From the NCBI GenBank assembly GCA_964344255.1, contig CAYFMQ010000008.1, positions 1 through 64,000 on the forward strand: a stretch of 64,000 bases of DNA, written 5' to 3'. Source of the stretch: JAJFIE01 sp964344255. Lineage in GTDB: Bacteria > Pseudomonadota > Alphaproteobacteria > Rhodospirillales > Casp-alpha2. Position numbers and translations under genes: made by a program. The notes under the pieces are model-generated. The model made no database searches. It was not told where the DNA came from and worked only from the letters and a program-made list of their open reading frames with translations. Positions 1 to 7,800 of this stretch are shown one piece after another. Positions within the stretch are counted from its first letter, which is position 1; every line of letters begins with the position of its first letter.

Positions 1-152
<152 letters not shown>

Positions 153-257
153 AAGTTCTCCATACGTATGGGTAAGCCCGTACTTTAATGTATGAAAAAG
201 AACTCACTCGCATTGATTAAGGGTGCGGAATATTAAAACCCAGATTCCGGTTTGGAC

Positions 258-375
258 GACCTGGTGGTTATGGCGAGCGTGCCCCACCCGATCCCATCCC
301 GAACTCGGACGTGAAACCGCTCAGCGCCGATGGTACTTTGTCTTAAGGCACGGGAGAGTAGGTCACTGCCAGGTC
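258..375 (+). rRNA. rrf: 5S ribosomal RNA
   Basis: The 118-nt segment has the 5S pattern: the terminal helix GACCTGG (258-264) pairs with CCAGGTC (369-375), and the conserved CCCGATCCCATCCCGAACTCGG and CGCCGATGGTACT segments lie between. It sits about 105 nt after the 23S end, as expected for one rRNA transcript. The ends are set by the helix and could be off by 1-2 nt. Confidence 0.95.
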
Positions 376-589
376 TTCCAAGCCGGGATCACAACAAAGC
401 AAAGCCCGAGCGATCGATGAGATCGCGACGGTGACTTTGCGCCAAGAAAACAAGCTTCTTCCTGAACACAATCTTTTCTCGCTCACGCCATGCACCCATT
501 TTTTACGCTCATGGTTCAAGCGGGGCGAAAGAAAACTTTTTTGATCGCAAAAGCACTTTCGGGGCTAAGCCCCTCAGGTTTTGCTATAA

Positions 590-666
<77 letters not shown>

Positions 667-668
667 AA

Positions 669-706
669 AATGACACAGGCCACCCCTTGGGGTGGCCGTT
701 GTCATT
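669..706 (+). terminator. rho-independent terminator after tRNA-fMet
   Basis: GGCCACCCC (678-686) pairs perfectly with GGGGTGGCC (689-697). The flanking AATGACA/TGTCATT bases extend the stem, and a T-run ends at 706. It lies 3 nt after the tRNA CCA and should end the rRNA operon transcript. Confidence 0.85.
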
Positions 707-732
707 TTAGGCTGCCTGGGGATTAGGATTGA

Positions 733-860
733 GACTTGCAAGGCACGCTGATGCGTGACTTGCTCAAGGTTCTTTGCGAGGCGCTTCAGCGCCGAAGCTG
801 ACGTTGCCCGGCGGGCAACGGTCCGAAGGGCAGAGGCCTGAGGATGAAGGCAAAGCCTTC
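733..860 (+). repeat. array of four consecutive perfect hairpins
   Basis: Between the tRNA-fMet terminator and a second copy of the tRNA 3' end lie four back-to-back inverted repeats. They are GCAAG-g-CACGC/GCGTG-a-CTTGC (738-763), GGCGCT/AGCGCC (780-793), CGTTGCCC/GGGCAACG (802-820) and GAAGGC/GCCTTC (846-860). No open reading frame fits the segment. It could be a small palindromic mobile element, a structured RNA, or the remnant of a decayed tRNA copy. The hairpins are seen directly; the role is unknown. Confidence 0.6.
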
Positions 861-861
861 A

Positions 862-882
862 CAAATCCTACTCCCGCAACCA
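862..882 (+). repeat. duplicate of the tRNA-fMet 3' end (att-like)
   Basis: These 21 bases repeat the last 21 bases of tRNA-fMet (646-666) with one mismatch (T for C at 872), including the CCA end. The two copies are 216 bp apart and frame the hairpin array. tRNA 3' ends are common integration targets, so this may be one side of an old insertion. No integrase is visible. A second terminator follows, as after the intact tRNA. Confidence 0.6.
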
Positions 883-907
883 ATTAAGCCATAGCCAAGC
901 CTTCAAC

Positions 908-936
908 AAAGACCTGGGATACCCCAGGTCTTTTTG
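908..936 (+). terminator. rho-independent terminator
   Basis: GACCTGGG (911-918) and CCCAGGTC (923-930) form a perfect 8-bp stem with a 4-nt loop, followed by TTTTTGTTT. It lies 26 nt after the duplicated tRNA tail, as a second terminator for read-through transcription from the rRNA operon. Confidence 0.8.
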
Positions 937-1205
937 TTTAGGCGAACTCCGTGAAGTCACCACAAGAACCAGCCTCGCGCCGGGTTTTCTCATTTGGTCT
1001 ACCTGATTTATCTCGCACGATAGCATCTTACGTATTTGGCAATATAACTCGCCTAGATATACAGAATACGCATTTAATGTAGAAAAATATACGAAAAAGC
1101 GTCATATTTAATTGAAATATGATGAAAGCGTAATTATAGTTGCGAAATCAACAACAATAAACGACAGGGATCATCAGGGTGCGGGGAGCAACGAAAACCG
1201 GCGAG
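937..1205. other. gene-free AT-rich region upstream of the Lrp gene
   Basis: No coding region is seen here. Bases from about 1010 to 1150 are markedly AT-rich compared with the surroundings, and presumably hold the promoter and any autoregulatory Lrp sites. I could not pick out a single convincing -35/-10 pair. Confidence 0.5.
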
Positions 1206-1724
1206 ATGTCGAATATAGATGACCGGAAGTTCGCTGAGCGTCCGGTGCGTCAGCGCGACAAGTCCTCGCCCGAGGACAAGCTCAACAAATCGATCATCGC
1301 CATGCTGCAACGTGATGGCCGCATGGCTTTTTCGGAGATCGCCCAGGAGCTGGGCGTGTCGGAAGGAACGATCCGCAACCGTGTCAGCTCCATGAAGCAG
1401 GCCGGTATGCTGCAAATCGTCGCCATCGCCGATCCGGTGGCGGCGGAATACAAGACGGACGCCATGTTGGGTTTGAACGTCGCGCCGGGGCATACGCCCC
1501 AGGCCGTGGCGGAACGGCTGTCGGCACTGCCGGATGTCGTCTACATCCTTTGGGTCAGCGGACGTTTTGACCTGCTCGTCGAGGTGGTTAGTAATGACCG
1601 GAACGAATTCCTCCATTTCCTCGATACGGAAATTCACGGCCAGCCGGATATCATCTCAAGCGAAACCATGATGGGGCTTAAGAACTACAAGAACCAGTTC
1701 CTGCTGAAACGGAACTGGAGCTAG
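1206..1724 (+). CDS. Lrp/AsnC family transcriptional regulator
   Basis: The product is a 172-residue feast/famine regulator. An N-terminal winged helix-turn-helix (MLQRDGRMAFSEIAQELGVSEGTIRNRV, split here as MLQRDGRMAFSEIAQ and ELGVSEGTIRNRV) is followed by an AsnC ligand-binding domain with the usual strand pattern (VVYILWVSGRFDLLVEVV). It ends 28 bp before a glutamine-synthetase-family gene on the same strand, so it probably shares the transcript and responds to an amino acid or amine handled by that enzyme. The start is ATG at 1206; an in-frame GTG at 1179 would add nine residues. Family is sure, ligand unknown. Confidence 0.9.
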   Translation: MSNIDDRKFAERPVRQRDKSSPEDKLNKSIIAMLQRDGRMAFSEIAQELGVSEGTIRNRVSSMKQAGMLQIVAIADPVAAEYKTDAMLGLNVAPGHTPQAVAERLSALPDVVYILWVSGRFDLLVEVVSNDRNEFLHFLDTEIHGQPDIISSETMMGLKNYKNQFLLKRNWS

Positions 1725-1752
1725 GGAACGCATTTTTTTAGGGAGTGAGACA

Positions 1753-3165
1753 ATGACTGCTTATGTCGAGAACTTTGCCGATGCCTTGCCGTCGGATGAA
1801 CGGATTGCCGAAGTCAGGAAACAACTGGAAGAAGCCGGCGTCCGGTATGTGCTGTCCTCGTGGATCGACCTGTTCGGCATCCCGAAAACCAAGCCGGTGC
1901 CCATGAGCGATTTTGAACTGCTCTGCAAGGGCAAGGGTCCGCAGTTCGCCGTGCATTCCATTTCCTATGTGCCGGAACTGACGCCGGCCGATTCGGACCA
2001 GGTCATGGTGCCCGATCTGGACTCCGTCTACATCTGTCCCTGGGATAACTCCATGGCGATCATCTTTGCCGATCTGTTCTGGGAGGATAAGCCCTATAAC
2101 GTCTGCCCGCGCCAGGCCCTGAAACGGGCCATCCGGGACGCCGAAAAAGCCGGCTATGTCGGGTATGCGGGCATCGAGCCGGAATTCATCGCCATGCGCT
2201 ATGACGAAGACGGCAAGCCGGTCAAGGGCATGGACGACGACATCTCAGGCCTTGAGCTGCGTCGACAGGCCTTCGGTTACGACGTCGAGTTTTCGCTCGA
2301 TTCCATGCCGTTCCTGAAAGACATGATCGATATCCTGGAAGGCCTGGGCTGGAACCTGCATGACGTGGTGGCGGAAGGCGCCTATTCCCAGTTCGAACTG
2401 GATTTCCACTATACGAACCTGCTGGAAATGGCTGACCGGCTTGTGTTCCTGCGCATCCTGCTGAAGGAAATCGCCAAGGAACACGGCCTGTTCATCACCT
2501 TCATGCCCAAGCCGACGGTCGGGGACTGGCGTTCCGGGGCGCACATCAATTTCTCGCTCCGCTCCGTCGACAAGCCCGATGACAACTTGTTTGAAGGCGC
2601 TGACGGCACCTGGGCGGAAGAAGTCCGTCATGCTGTCGGCGGTCTGATGGCTCACTCGGAAGCCCTGACGGCCATCGCCTGCTCGACGGTGAACTCCTAT
2701 AACGGTCTCGTGCCGCGGGTCGGTGGTTTCGAGGGCGGTACCGTGACCTGGGCGCCGACCAATATCACCTACGGCCACAACAACCGCTCGGCCCAGTTCC
2801 GCCTGCCGCAGAGCCGCTTCTGCATCGAAAACCGCGCCGCCGACATGTGCATGAACGTCTACCTGTCGCTCGCCATGACGCTGACCGCTGCCGTGAAGGG
2901 TGTGGTCAACAAGATCGACCCGGGTCCGGCAACGGACGAGGACCTCTATGCCATGTCCGATGAGGAGTTCGAAAAACGCGGCATTCGCAGGCTGCCGAGG
3001 AACCTGATGATGGCGACCGAGGCGTTGCGGGACGATGACCTGGCTGATGAAGTCATGGGGCCGGTGATGAAGAAATCCTACATCGCCTACAAGGTCGATG
3101 AATGGGAACGCTACCACCAGGCCGTGACGGACTGGGAGGTCCAGGAGTACCTGCGCCTGTATTAA
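1753..3165 (+). CDS. glutamine synthetase family ligase (GlnT/GMAS-like)
   Basis: This 470-residue ATP-dependent ligase of the glutamine synthetase fold has an N-terminal beta-Grasp part (SSWIDLFGIPKTKPVP) and a catalytic domain with metal-binding glutamates (GIEPEFIAM). It also carries the ATP/glutamate loop RSGAHINFSL, the conserved NNRSAQFRLP arginine segment and a C-terminal ENRAADMCMN. It resembles the GlnT/gamma-glutamylmethylamide synthetase branch rather than GlnA: it has GAHIN where GlnA has a GMHCH-type loop, and lacks the tyrosine adenylylation region. A strong Shine-Dalgarno (AGGGAGTG) precedes ATG 1753. Given the methylated-amine genes nearby, ligation of glutamate to an amine is plausible, but the substrate is inferred only. 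Confidence 0.85.
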   Translation: MTAYVENFADALPSDERIAEVRKQLEEAGVRYVLSSWIDLFGIPKTKPVPMSDFELLCKGKGPQFAVHSISYVPELTPADSDQVMVPDLDSVYICPWDNSMAIIFADLFWEDKPYNVCPRQALKRAIRDAEKAGYVGYAGIEPEFIAMRYDEDGKPVKGMDDDISGLELRRQAFGYDVEFSLDSMPFLKDMIDILEGLGWNLHDVVAEGAYSQFELDFHYTNLLEMADRLVFLRILLKEIAKEHGLFITFMPKPTVGDWRSGAHINFSLRSVDKPDDNLFEGADGTWAEEVRHAVGGLMAHSEALTAIACSTVNSYNGLVPRVGGFEGGTVTWAPTNITYGHNNRSAQFRLPQSRFCIENRAADMCMNVYLSLAMTLTAAVKGVVNKIDPGPATDEDLYAMSDEEFEKRGIRRLPRNLMMATEALRDDDLADEVMGPVMKKSYIAYKVDEWERYHQAVTDWEVQEYLRLY

Positions 3166-3176
3166 GGTTTCACTTA

Positions 3177-3209
3177 AGCCGGCGGAGACATCTTCGCCGG
3201 CTGTTTTTT
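3177..3209 (+). terminator. rho-independent terminator after the GS-like gene
   Basis: AGCCGGCG (3177-3184) pairs with CGCCGGCT (3195-3202) around a 10-nt loop, followed by GTTTTTTG. It separates the GS-like gene from the downstream hydrolase, so the latter needs read-through or its own promoter. Confidence 0.85.
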
Positions 3210-3232
3210 GATGATGACGTAAGGTCTGTTGC

Positions 3233-4243
3233 ATGAGCGATTACAAGGTGTTCGATCTGGGTGACGTAACCCTGCAATCGGGTGAGGTGCTGCCGGGCGC
3301 CAGGCTGGCCTACCAGACCTATGGCGAGCTAAACACGACGAAGGACAATGTCATTGTCATGCCGACCTTCTATACGGGGACGCATGACCGCAACGAGGGC
3401 TTCTTTGGCCCCGGCCGCGCCATGGACCCGGCAAGGCACTTCATCGTGTCCGTCAACATGTTCGGAAACGGCCTGTCGTCGTCTCCCAGCAATACGCCGC
3501 CGCCCCATGATGGACCGCGATTCCCGCATGTGACCCTTTATGACAATGTCGCTTGCCAGCACAGACTGCTGACGGAAGAACTGGGCATCGAGAGCGTCGC
3601 CCTCGTCACCGGCTGGTCCATGGCCGGCTGCCAGTCCTATCAGTGGGGCGCCCAGTATCCGGACATGGTCCGCGCCATCGTGCCGTTTTGCGGTTCGGCC
3701 AAGACGTCGCCCCACAACATCGTTTTTTTGGAAGGCGTCAAAGCGGCGCTGCAGGCCGATGCCGCCTGGAACGGCGGAGACTACGACTCTCAGCCGGAGA
3801 AGGGCCTCCGCGCGTTCGGGCGCGTCTATGCCGGGTGGGGCTATTCGCAGACCTTCTACCGTGAAGGTCTATACAAACAACTCGGTTTCGAGACTTTCGA
3901 GGAACTACTGGTGGATTGGGAGGAAGATCACGTCCAGAATTGGGACGCCAACAACTTGCTGGCCAAGCTCTGGACCTGGCAGCAGGGCGATATCAGCGCC
4001 AACGAGCTTTACGGCGGCGATTTCCGGACAGCACTCGGCGCCATCAAGGCGAAAGCGATCCTGATTCCCTGCACGACCGATCTTTACTTCCCGCCCGAGG
4101 ACAACGAGATCGAGGCCCGATACATGCCCAAAGCGGAATTCAGGCCTTTTGAATCCCCCTGGGGTCATTGCGTCGCCAACCCGGGAAGCGTGCCCGAATT
4201 CGAGCGTTTCTTGGATGGCTGCATCGCGGACGTGTTGTCTTAA
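3233..4243 (+). CDS. MetX-like alpha/beta hydrolase fold acyltransferase/hydrolase
   Basis: The 336-residue alpha/beta-hydrolase resembles homoserine O-acetyltransferases: YQTYGELN near the start, a nucleophile elbow GWSMAG around residues 123-128 (Ser as nucleophile), and a late His in PWGHCVANP. True MetX proteins usually show GGSMGG at the elbow and conserved homoserine-binding residues that I cannot match, so a related acyl-transfer or hydrolysis reaction is more likely than methionine synthesis. It lies 67 bp after the GS-like gene, beyond a terminator. Its relatives are often annotated simply as alpha/beta fold hydrolase. Confidence 0.75.
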   Translation: MSDYKVFDLGDVTLQSGEVLPGARLAYQTYGELNTTKDNVIVMPTFYTGTHDRNEGFFGPGRAMDPARHFIVSVNMFGNGLSSSPSNTPPPHDGPRFPHVTLYDNVACQHRLLTEELGIESVALVTGWSMAGCQSYQWGAQYPDMVRAIVPFCGSAKTSPHNIVFLEGVKAALQADAAWNGGDYDSQPEKGLRAFGRVYAGWGYSQTFYREGLYKQLGFETFEELLVDWEEDHVQNWDANNLLAKLWTWQQGDISANELYGGDFRTALGAIKAKAILIPCTTDLYFPPEDNEIEARYMPKAEFRPFESPWGHCVANPGSVPEFERFLDGCIADVLS

Positions 4244-4289
4244 GCTGAGTATGGCGGAATACCCGGATAAATTCTTCCCCCGCAACTCA

Positions 4290-4320
4290 TGAAAAAGGCC
4301 CCCAAAGGGGCCTTTGTCGT
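4290..4320. terminator. bidirectional terminator
   Basis: AAAGGCCCC (4294-4302) and GGGGCCTTT (4307-4315) form a perfect stem with a 4-nt loop. A-tracts and T-rich bases on the two sides suit termination of both converging genes (3233-4243 forward, PCuAC gene reverse). Confidence 0.8.
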
Positions 4321-4339
4321 TTCAGATAGGGGGATCTGA

Positions 4340-4816
4340 TCACTCCATGGAGTGCGAATGCCCCATGGCGCCGGCTTCCTTGATATGGAGGTGAACCTCC
4401 AACTTGCCCGCCTTTTCGAAGGTCAGGGTGACGGGGACCATCCCGCCTTCGACCAGGGGAGCGTGAAGTCCCATGAACATGACATGCAGGCCGCCGGGCT
4501 TCAGTTCGATTTCAGCACCGGCGGGGATGTCGATGGCATGAACATGACGCATCTTCATGACGTCGTCTTCCATGAACATGCTGTGCAGTTCGGTTTTCTT
4601 GGCGACAGGGCTGTCCGCTGCGATCAGGCGGTCTGGTGTGTTGCCTTCGTTCTCGATTTCCATGAAGCCGCCGCCGGTTTTACCGGCCGTGGCCCTGGTC
4701 CAGGGATGTTCGACCTCGATGTTGCCAATCTTGTATTCGCTGGCATGGGCGGTCGTGCCGGCCAGGGGTGAAAGAAGGAGTGTCAGGATAAAGAGGGTAA
4801 GGGTGATCGGTTTCAC
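4340..4816 (-). CDS. periplasmic copper chaperone PCuAC (DUF461)
   Basis: This exported copper chaperone is thought to deliver Cu(I) to cytochrome oxidase. After a hydrophobic signal peptide ending near TTAHAS, the mature part carries the PCuAC metal motif: HSMFM...VMKMRHV in the middle, then PGGLHVMFMGLH, supplying His and Met ligands. A His-rich tail (HLHIKE, GHSHSME) may add sites. I chose the GTG at 4816 because GGAAAG lies 9 nt upstream and the signal peptide then starts normally; an ATG at 4885 would add 23 unlikely residues. The next gene upstream also looks copper-related. Confidence 0.9.
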   Translation of the reverse strand: MKPITLTLFILTLLLSPLAGTTAHASEYKIGNIEVEHPWTRATAGKTGGGFMEIENEGNTPDRLIAADSPVAKKTELHSMFMEDDVMKMRHVHAIDIPAGAEIELKPGGLHVMFMGLHAPLVEGGMVPVTLTFEKAGKLEVHLHIKEAGAMGHSHSME

Positions 4817-4921
4817 GGGCGTTATCTTTCCAATAGGGTCTTTGATGTAATTATATGCAAACAGGCGTTTTCCCACCATTTTCATCGGTAGGAATTTAAA
4901 AAGCCGGTTTCAGTTCAAGAA

Positions 4922-5365
4922 CTATTGGAACGAAGGCGGCGCCCTGATCGAATGCCGGCCGTAAGATCCTTCCGAGGAGGGGGAGTGTCTGCCTGCGGGG
5001 TAGGTAATCCGCAGGGCCGATAGGGACGGAAGAACCTCGATGGCGGAAGCACCCGCCATGGCTGACTGCCCCATGTTACATGGCAGGCAGTGGACGCAGT
5101 AAGCATCCTGGTGAGGCTGGTTTGGCAGCGGTTTGCCATCTGCTCCGAGCCGGACCGCCTTGAGGCCGTTCGGCGTACAGATGACAATGCTGTCGAGCGC
5201 CTGGGTGTCCGTAATCCCCGCTTGCAGCAGGGCCCCTTGCGCTGTCGACGGCAGGTATAAACCGGCAGCCAGGTTGAAAAGCAACGCAGACAACACGGAC
5301 ATCGCCGCTATCTTACGCTTGTAGCGGCGTCTCGACATATCCGTCCTGGGAGCAGCGTTGCTCAT
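4922..5365 (-). CDS. DUF2946-like cysteine-rich exported protein
   Basis: This ~147-residue protein has a basic start (SRRRYKRK), one hydrophobic signal or anchor segment (AAMSVLSALLFNLAAGLYLP) and a CVHCLPCNMG motif typical of DUF2946 proteins, found near copper-handling genes. The C-terminal end is basic and Ser/Pro-rich. It lies just upstream of the PCuAC gene on the same strand, which supports a role in periplasmic copper handling. ATG 5365 is the best start by length; ATG 5431 and ATG 5338 are alternatives and no ribosome site clearly decides. Confidence 0.65.
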   Translation of the reverse strand: MSNAAPRTDMSRRRYKRKIAAMSVLSALLFNLAAGLYLPSTAQGALLQAGITDTQALDSIVICTPNGLKAVRLGADGKPLPNQPHQDAYCVHCLPCNMGQSAMAGASAIEVLPSLSALRITYPAGRHSPSSEGSYGRHSIRAPPSFQ

Positions 5366-5470
5366 GGGGGTACTCTGGACAATTTTCCGGTTGCGTGCCT
5401 TGACGCAGATCAAGCACAGGCAGGCTTTCACGTCCAGCAGTTCTTTAGAATTGAAATAACGGGAATACAG

Positions 5471-5878
5471 TCAGGTGAGGACCTGGCGCAGTGCTTCAAC
5501 GGCATTATCCAGGTTAACCTTGTCATAAGGCACGGCGTCGCCAACGCCCCAGACGGGGGCGGGCCAGGCTTCATCGGTCGTGAAGCGGGCGATGACGTGG
5601 ATATGCAACTGGGGAACCATATTGCCGAGCGCCGCCACGTTTATCTTGTCGGGCGCATGAAGATCGCTCAGCACCCTCGACACGGTGTCGATTTCCGCCA
5701 TCGCCGTCACCTGATCTTCGGGCGAGAGGTCATGCAGATCCTTGAGGCCGGGAACCTCCGGCACCAGGATCAGCCAGGGAAAGCGGCTGTCGTTCATCAT
5801 CTGGACCCGGCTCAGCTCCATCACGGCCACCTGCGCCGTATCGGCCTCAAGCCGGGGGTGGAGGGAGAAACCGCTCAC
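5471..5878 (-). CDS. HIT family hydrolase/transferase
   Basis: The 135-residue HIT-fold protein carries the active-site signature QLHIHVIARF near residue 93-102. The first position of the usual His triad is Gln, as in some HIT subfamilies. The N-terminal half (RFPWLILVPEVPGLKDLHDL) is typical of the short bacterial branch. HIT proteins hydrolyse or transfer nucleotides; the substrate here is unknown. The start codon lies 3 bp after the TolC-like stop, so the two are translationally linked, though a functional connection to secretion is not evident. Confidence 0.9.
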   Translation of the reverse strand: MSGFSLHPRLEADTAQVAVMELSRVQMMNDSRFPWLILVPEVPGLKDLHDLSPEDQVTAMAEIDTVSRVLSDLHAPDKINVAALGNMVPQLHIHVIARFTTDEAWPAPVWGVGDAVPYDKVNLDNAVEALRQVLT

Positions 5879-5881
5879 CGC

Positions 5882-7741
5882 TCAGAGCTTTTTCAGCCAG
5901 GCGTCCAGCACGCCGGCATCGAACGCCTCGCCCTGAACGACACGGGCTTCCGGTTCGGGCAGCGGGCCGATGATGACCATGTACATGGGCGATCCCTTGA
6001 CGTCGACAGCCATGATCTCGGCGCCCTGAAGATTGAGCTTTTCAAGCGTGGAAACGGCGTTGCCGCGCTGGCGGTTGCTCGAAAGCACCACCAGGTATCC
6101 GGTCCCGGACTCCATGACCATGGCGGTGGTCGCAGCGGAGGCCGGTTGCGTCGCAAGTGGCGTGGGGGCTGCGGCCTCGACCGAGGGAAGGGCCAGGACC
6201 ATCTGTTCCGTGATGGGCGTATCGGCTGCGGACGCCGGAGCGGTGTTCGACGCCATGGTCTGGCCTGCGCCGTTATCCTGTGCCGGCGCCTGGATCAGGT
6301 CTTCAGGGTTCAGGCGATTGGGAGCGATATCACTGATCGAATCCAGGTCCATGGGGATCACGGTGATGATTGCATTGACGGTGCCGGGATTCAGCCGGCC
6401 CATGGCGTGCAGAAGACGGTAGACGGACAAGCGGTAACGGTAATCCGCCGTGGTCAGGGACAGCCTCACATTGAGAACTTCCAGCGCCGTATCCAGTACG
6501 TTGATAATGGTTTCCTTGCCCGTAACCATCAGCGAATAGCGTGCGTCATAGGCTTCGAGGGCGATGCTCTGGGCTTCGGTCAGCGTATGCATGCGTTCGC
6601 GGTCGACGATCATGGAATTCCAGGCCCTGCGGACTTGCTCGGTGATTTCCAGTTCACGCTGATGCAGGGTCGCCATGGCGGCGGTCGTACGATGCGCCGC
6701 GGCCATTTCCGTGGCGCTGGTCCGGTAACCGTCGAACAGGTCCCAAGTGAATTTTACCAACAGCGTGCCTTCCTCTTCGCTGCCAGTGGCGCCGTCATAA
6801 TCGTTCTTGAAATCAAGGGATCCTTCGAGATCGACCTTCGGCATGGCCGTCGCGCCCGATGCCTGACGGTTCGCTTCGGCCATGTCGATACCAAGGCGGG
6901 CCGCTTCAAGCATCGGATTGTTATCGAGGGCGTAATTCAAGGCCTCATTGAGCGAAACCGGGATTATCGCGGTCGGCGCTACGGGGTCATCCATGGCGCG
7001 AACGTCGGGAACCTGCCCGAACAGGGTCTGGTAATGCGCTTCACTGTTACGCCGGCCGCCATCGAAAGAGATCAGGGTCTCCTTCGCCTGCTGCAGGCGG
7101 GCTCTCGATTGCAGTGAATCGGCGAGCGTCATGCGGCCTGCTTCCCGTTCGGTGGCGATGAAATCGGTAATTTCCTGAACGATATCGACGTGGCGTGAGG
7201 ATATCTCGATCAGCTTATTCTGCAATACGACGTCGATATAGCTCTGCACGCCGTCAAGCAGCAACGAATTCTGGACCGTTTCGAGATCGCTATGGCCGAC
7301 ACGCTCATTAATTTCGCTAACCCGGATACGGTTATGCGTCCCCAACCCGTCGTACAGGTTTTGCGTGACCGTCACCCCGAGCTGGGTACGAAGTTGTTCA
7401 TTTGTTGGCGCGTCGGTACGCTCAAGTCCAGTTTCTCCGGTTGTTTGTACATAAGGGAACAAGGTTGATTGCGCGGCGCCGATTTCCTCCCGTCTGGCGT
7501 TGGCTTCGGACATGCTGGCTTTCAGGGCCGGGTGCGTGGCGAGCAGGGTGTGCAGTTCATCCAGCAAAGAGCGCGCCTGGGCAGGCGATGTGGCGAGGCC
7601 GAATAGGATTAAAACAGCAATTATGGTTAACGCCGAAAACCTTGCGGCACGTAAATAATATGGACTGGGTCGGTCAGATTGACACATTCCCGGATATTCG
7701 CCTTGTTTCCAAACCCAACCCCGAATCGGGGCGTTAACCAT
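5882..7741 (-). CDS. TolC-family outer membrane efflux protein with C-terminal SPOR domain
   Basis: This 619-residue protein starts with a signal region (TIIAVLILFGLATSPAQA). It continues with two outer-membrane-efflux repeats rich in long helices (SLLDELHTLLATHPAL; LNEALNYALDNNPMLEAA) forming the TolC barrel-tunnel. At ~450 residues a normal TolC would end; here follows an Ala/Thr/Pro-rich linker and a SPOR-like domain (GYLVVLSSNRQRGNAVSTL ... MYMVIIGPLPEPEAR), a fold that binds denuded peptidoglycan. It is the outer-membrane part of the adjacent type I system. ATG 7687 is an alternative start; either leaves the signal peptide intact. Confidence 0.88.
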   Translation of the reverse strand: MVNAPIRGWVWKQGEYPGMCQSDRPSPYYLRAARFSALTIIAVLILFGLATSPAQARSLLDELHTLLATHPALKASMSEANARREEIGAAQSTLFPYVQTTGETGLERTDAPTNEQLRTQLGVTVTQNLYDGLGTHNRIRVSEINERVGHSDLETVQNSLLLDGVQSYIDVVLQNKLIEISSRHVDIVQEITDFIATEREAGRMTLADSLQSRARLQQAKETLISFDGGRRNSEAHYQTLFGQVPDVRAMDDPVAPTAIIPVSLNEALNYALDNNPMLEAARLGIDMAEANRQASGATAMPKVDLEGSLDFKNDYDGATGSEEEGTLLVKFTWDLFDGYRTSATEMAAAHRTTAAMATLHQRELEITEQVRRAWNSMIVDRERMHTLTEAQSIALEAYDARYSLMVTGKETIINVLDTALEVLNVRLSLTTADYRYRLSVYRLLHAMGRLNPGTVNAIITVIPMDLDSISDIAPNRLNPEDLIQAPAQDNGAGQTMASNTAPASAADTPITEQMVLALPSVEAAAPTPLATQPASAATTAMVMESGTGYLVVLSSNRQRGNAVSTLEKLNLQGAEIMAVDVKGSPMYMVIIGPLPEPEARVVQGEAFDAGVLDAWLKKL

Positions 7742-7800
7742 AATGACCTGAAGATGGTTAATGCCGGGTTAAATCTAATTCGTTGATTCAACTTGGAGAA

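Noticed and set aside
396..440. Hairpin GCGATC/GATCGC (410-426) after 5S rRNA as a terminator
   Set aside because: No T-run follows, and the transcript must continue to tRNA-fMet, so it is more likely a processing structure.
2245..3234. Reverse-strand 329-codon frame opposite the glutamine-synthetase-like gene
   Set aside because: Antisense shadow of a gene with clear motifs and a good ribosome site.
3233..4243. True homoserine O-acetyltransferase (MetX)
   Set aside because: The elbow is GWSMAG rather than the usual GGSMGG and the context is not methionine synthesis, so the specific name is not supported.
5597..7117. Long forward reading frame opposite the TolC gene (506 codons)
   Set aside because: It is antisense to a clear TolC-SPOR protein, has no recognisable motif, and reads as a GC-rich shadow.
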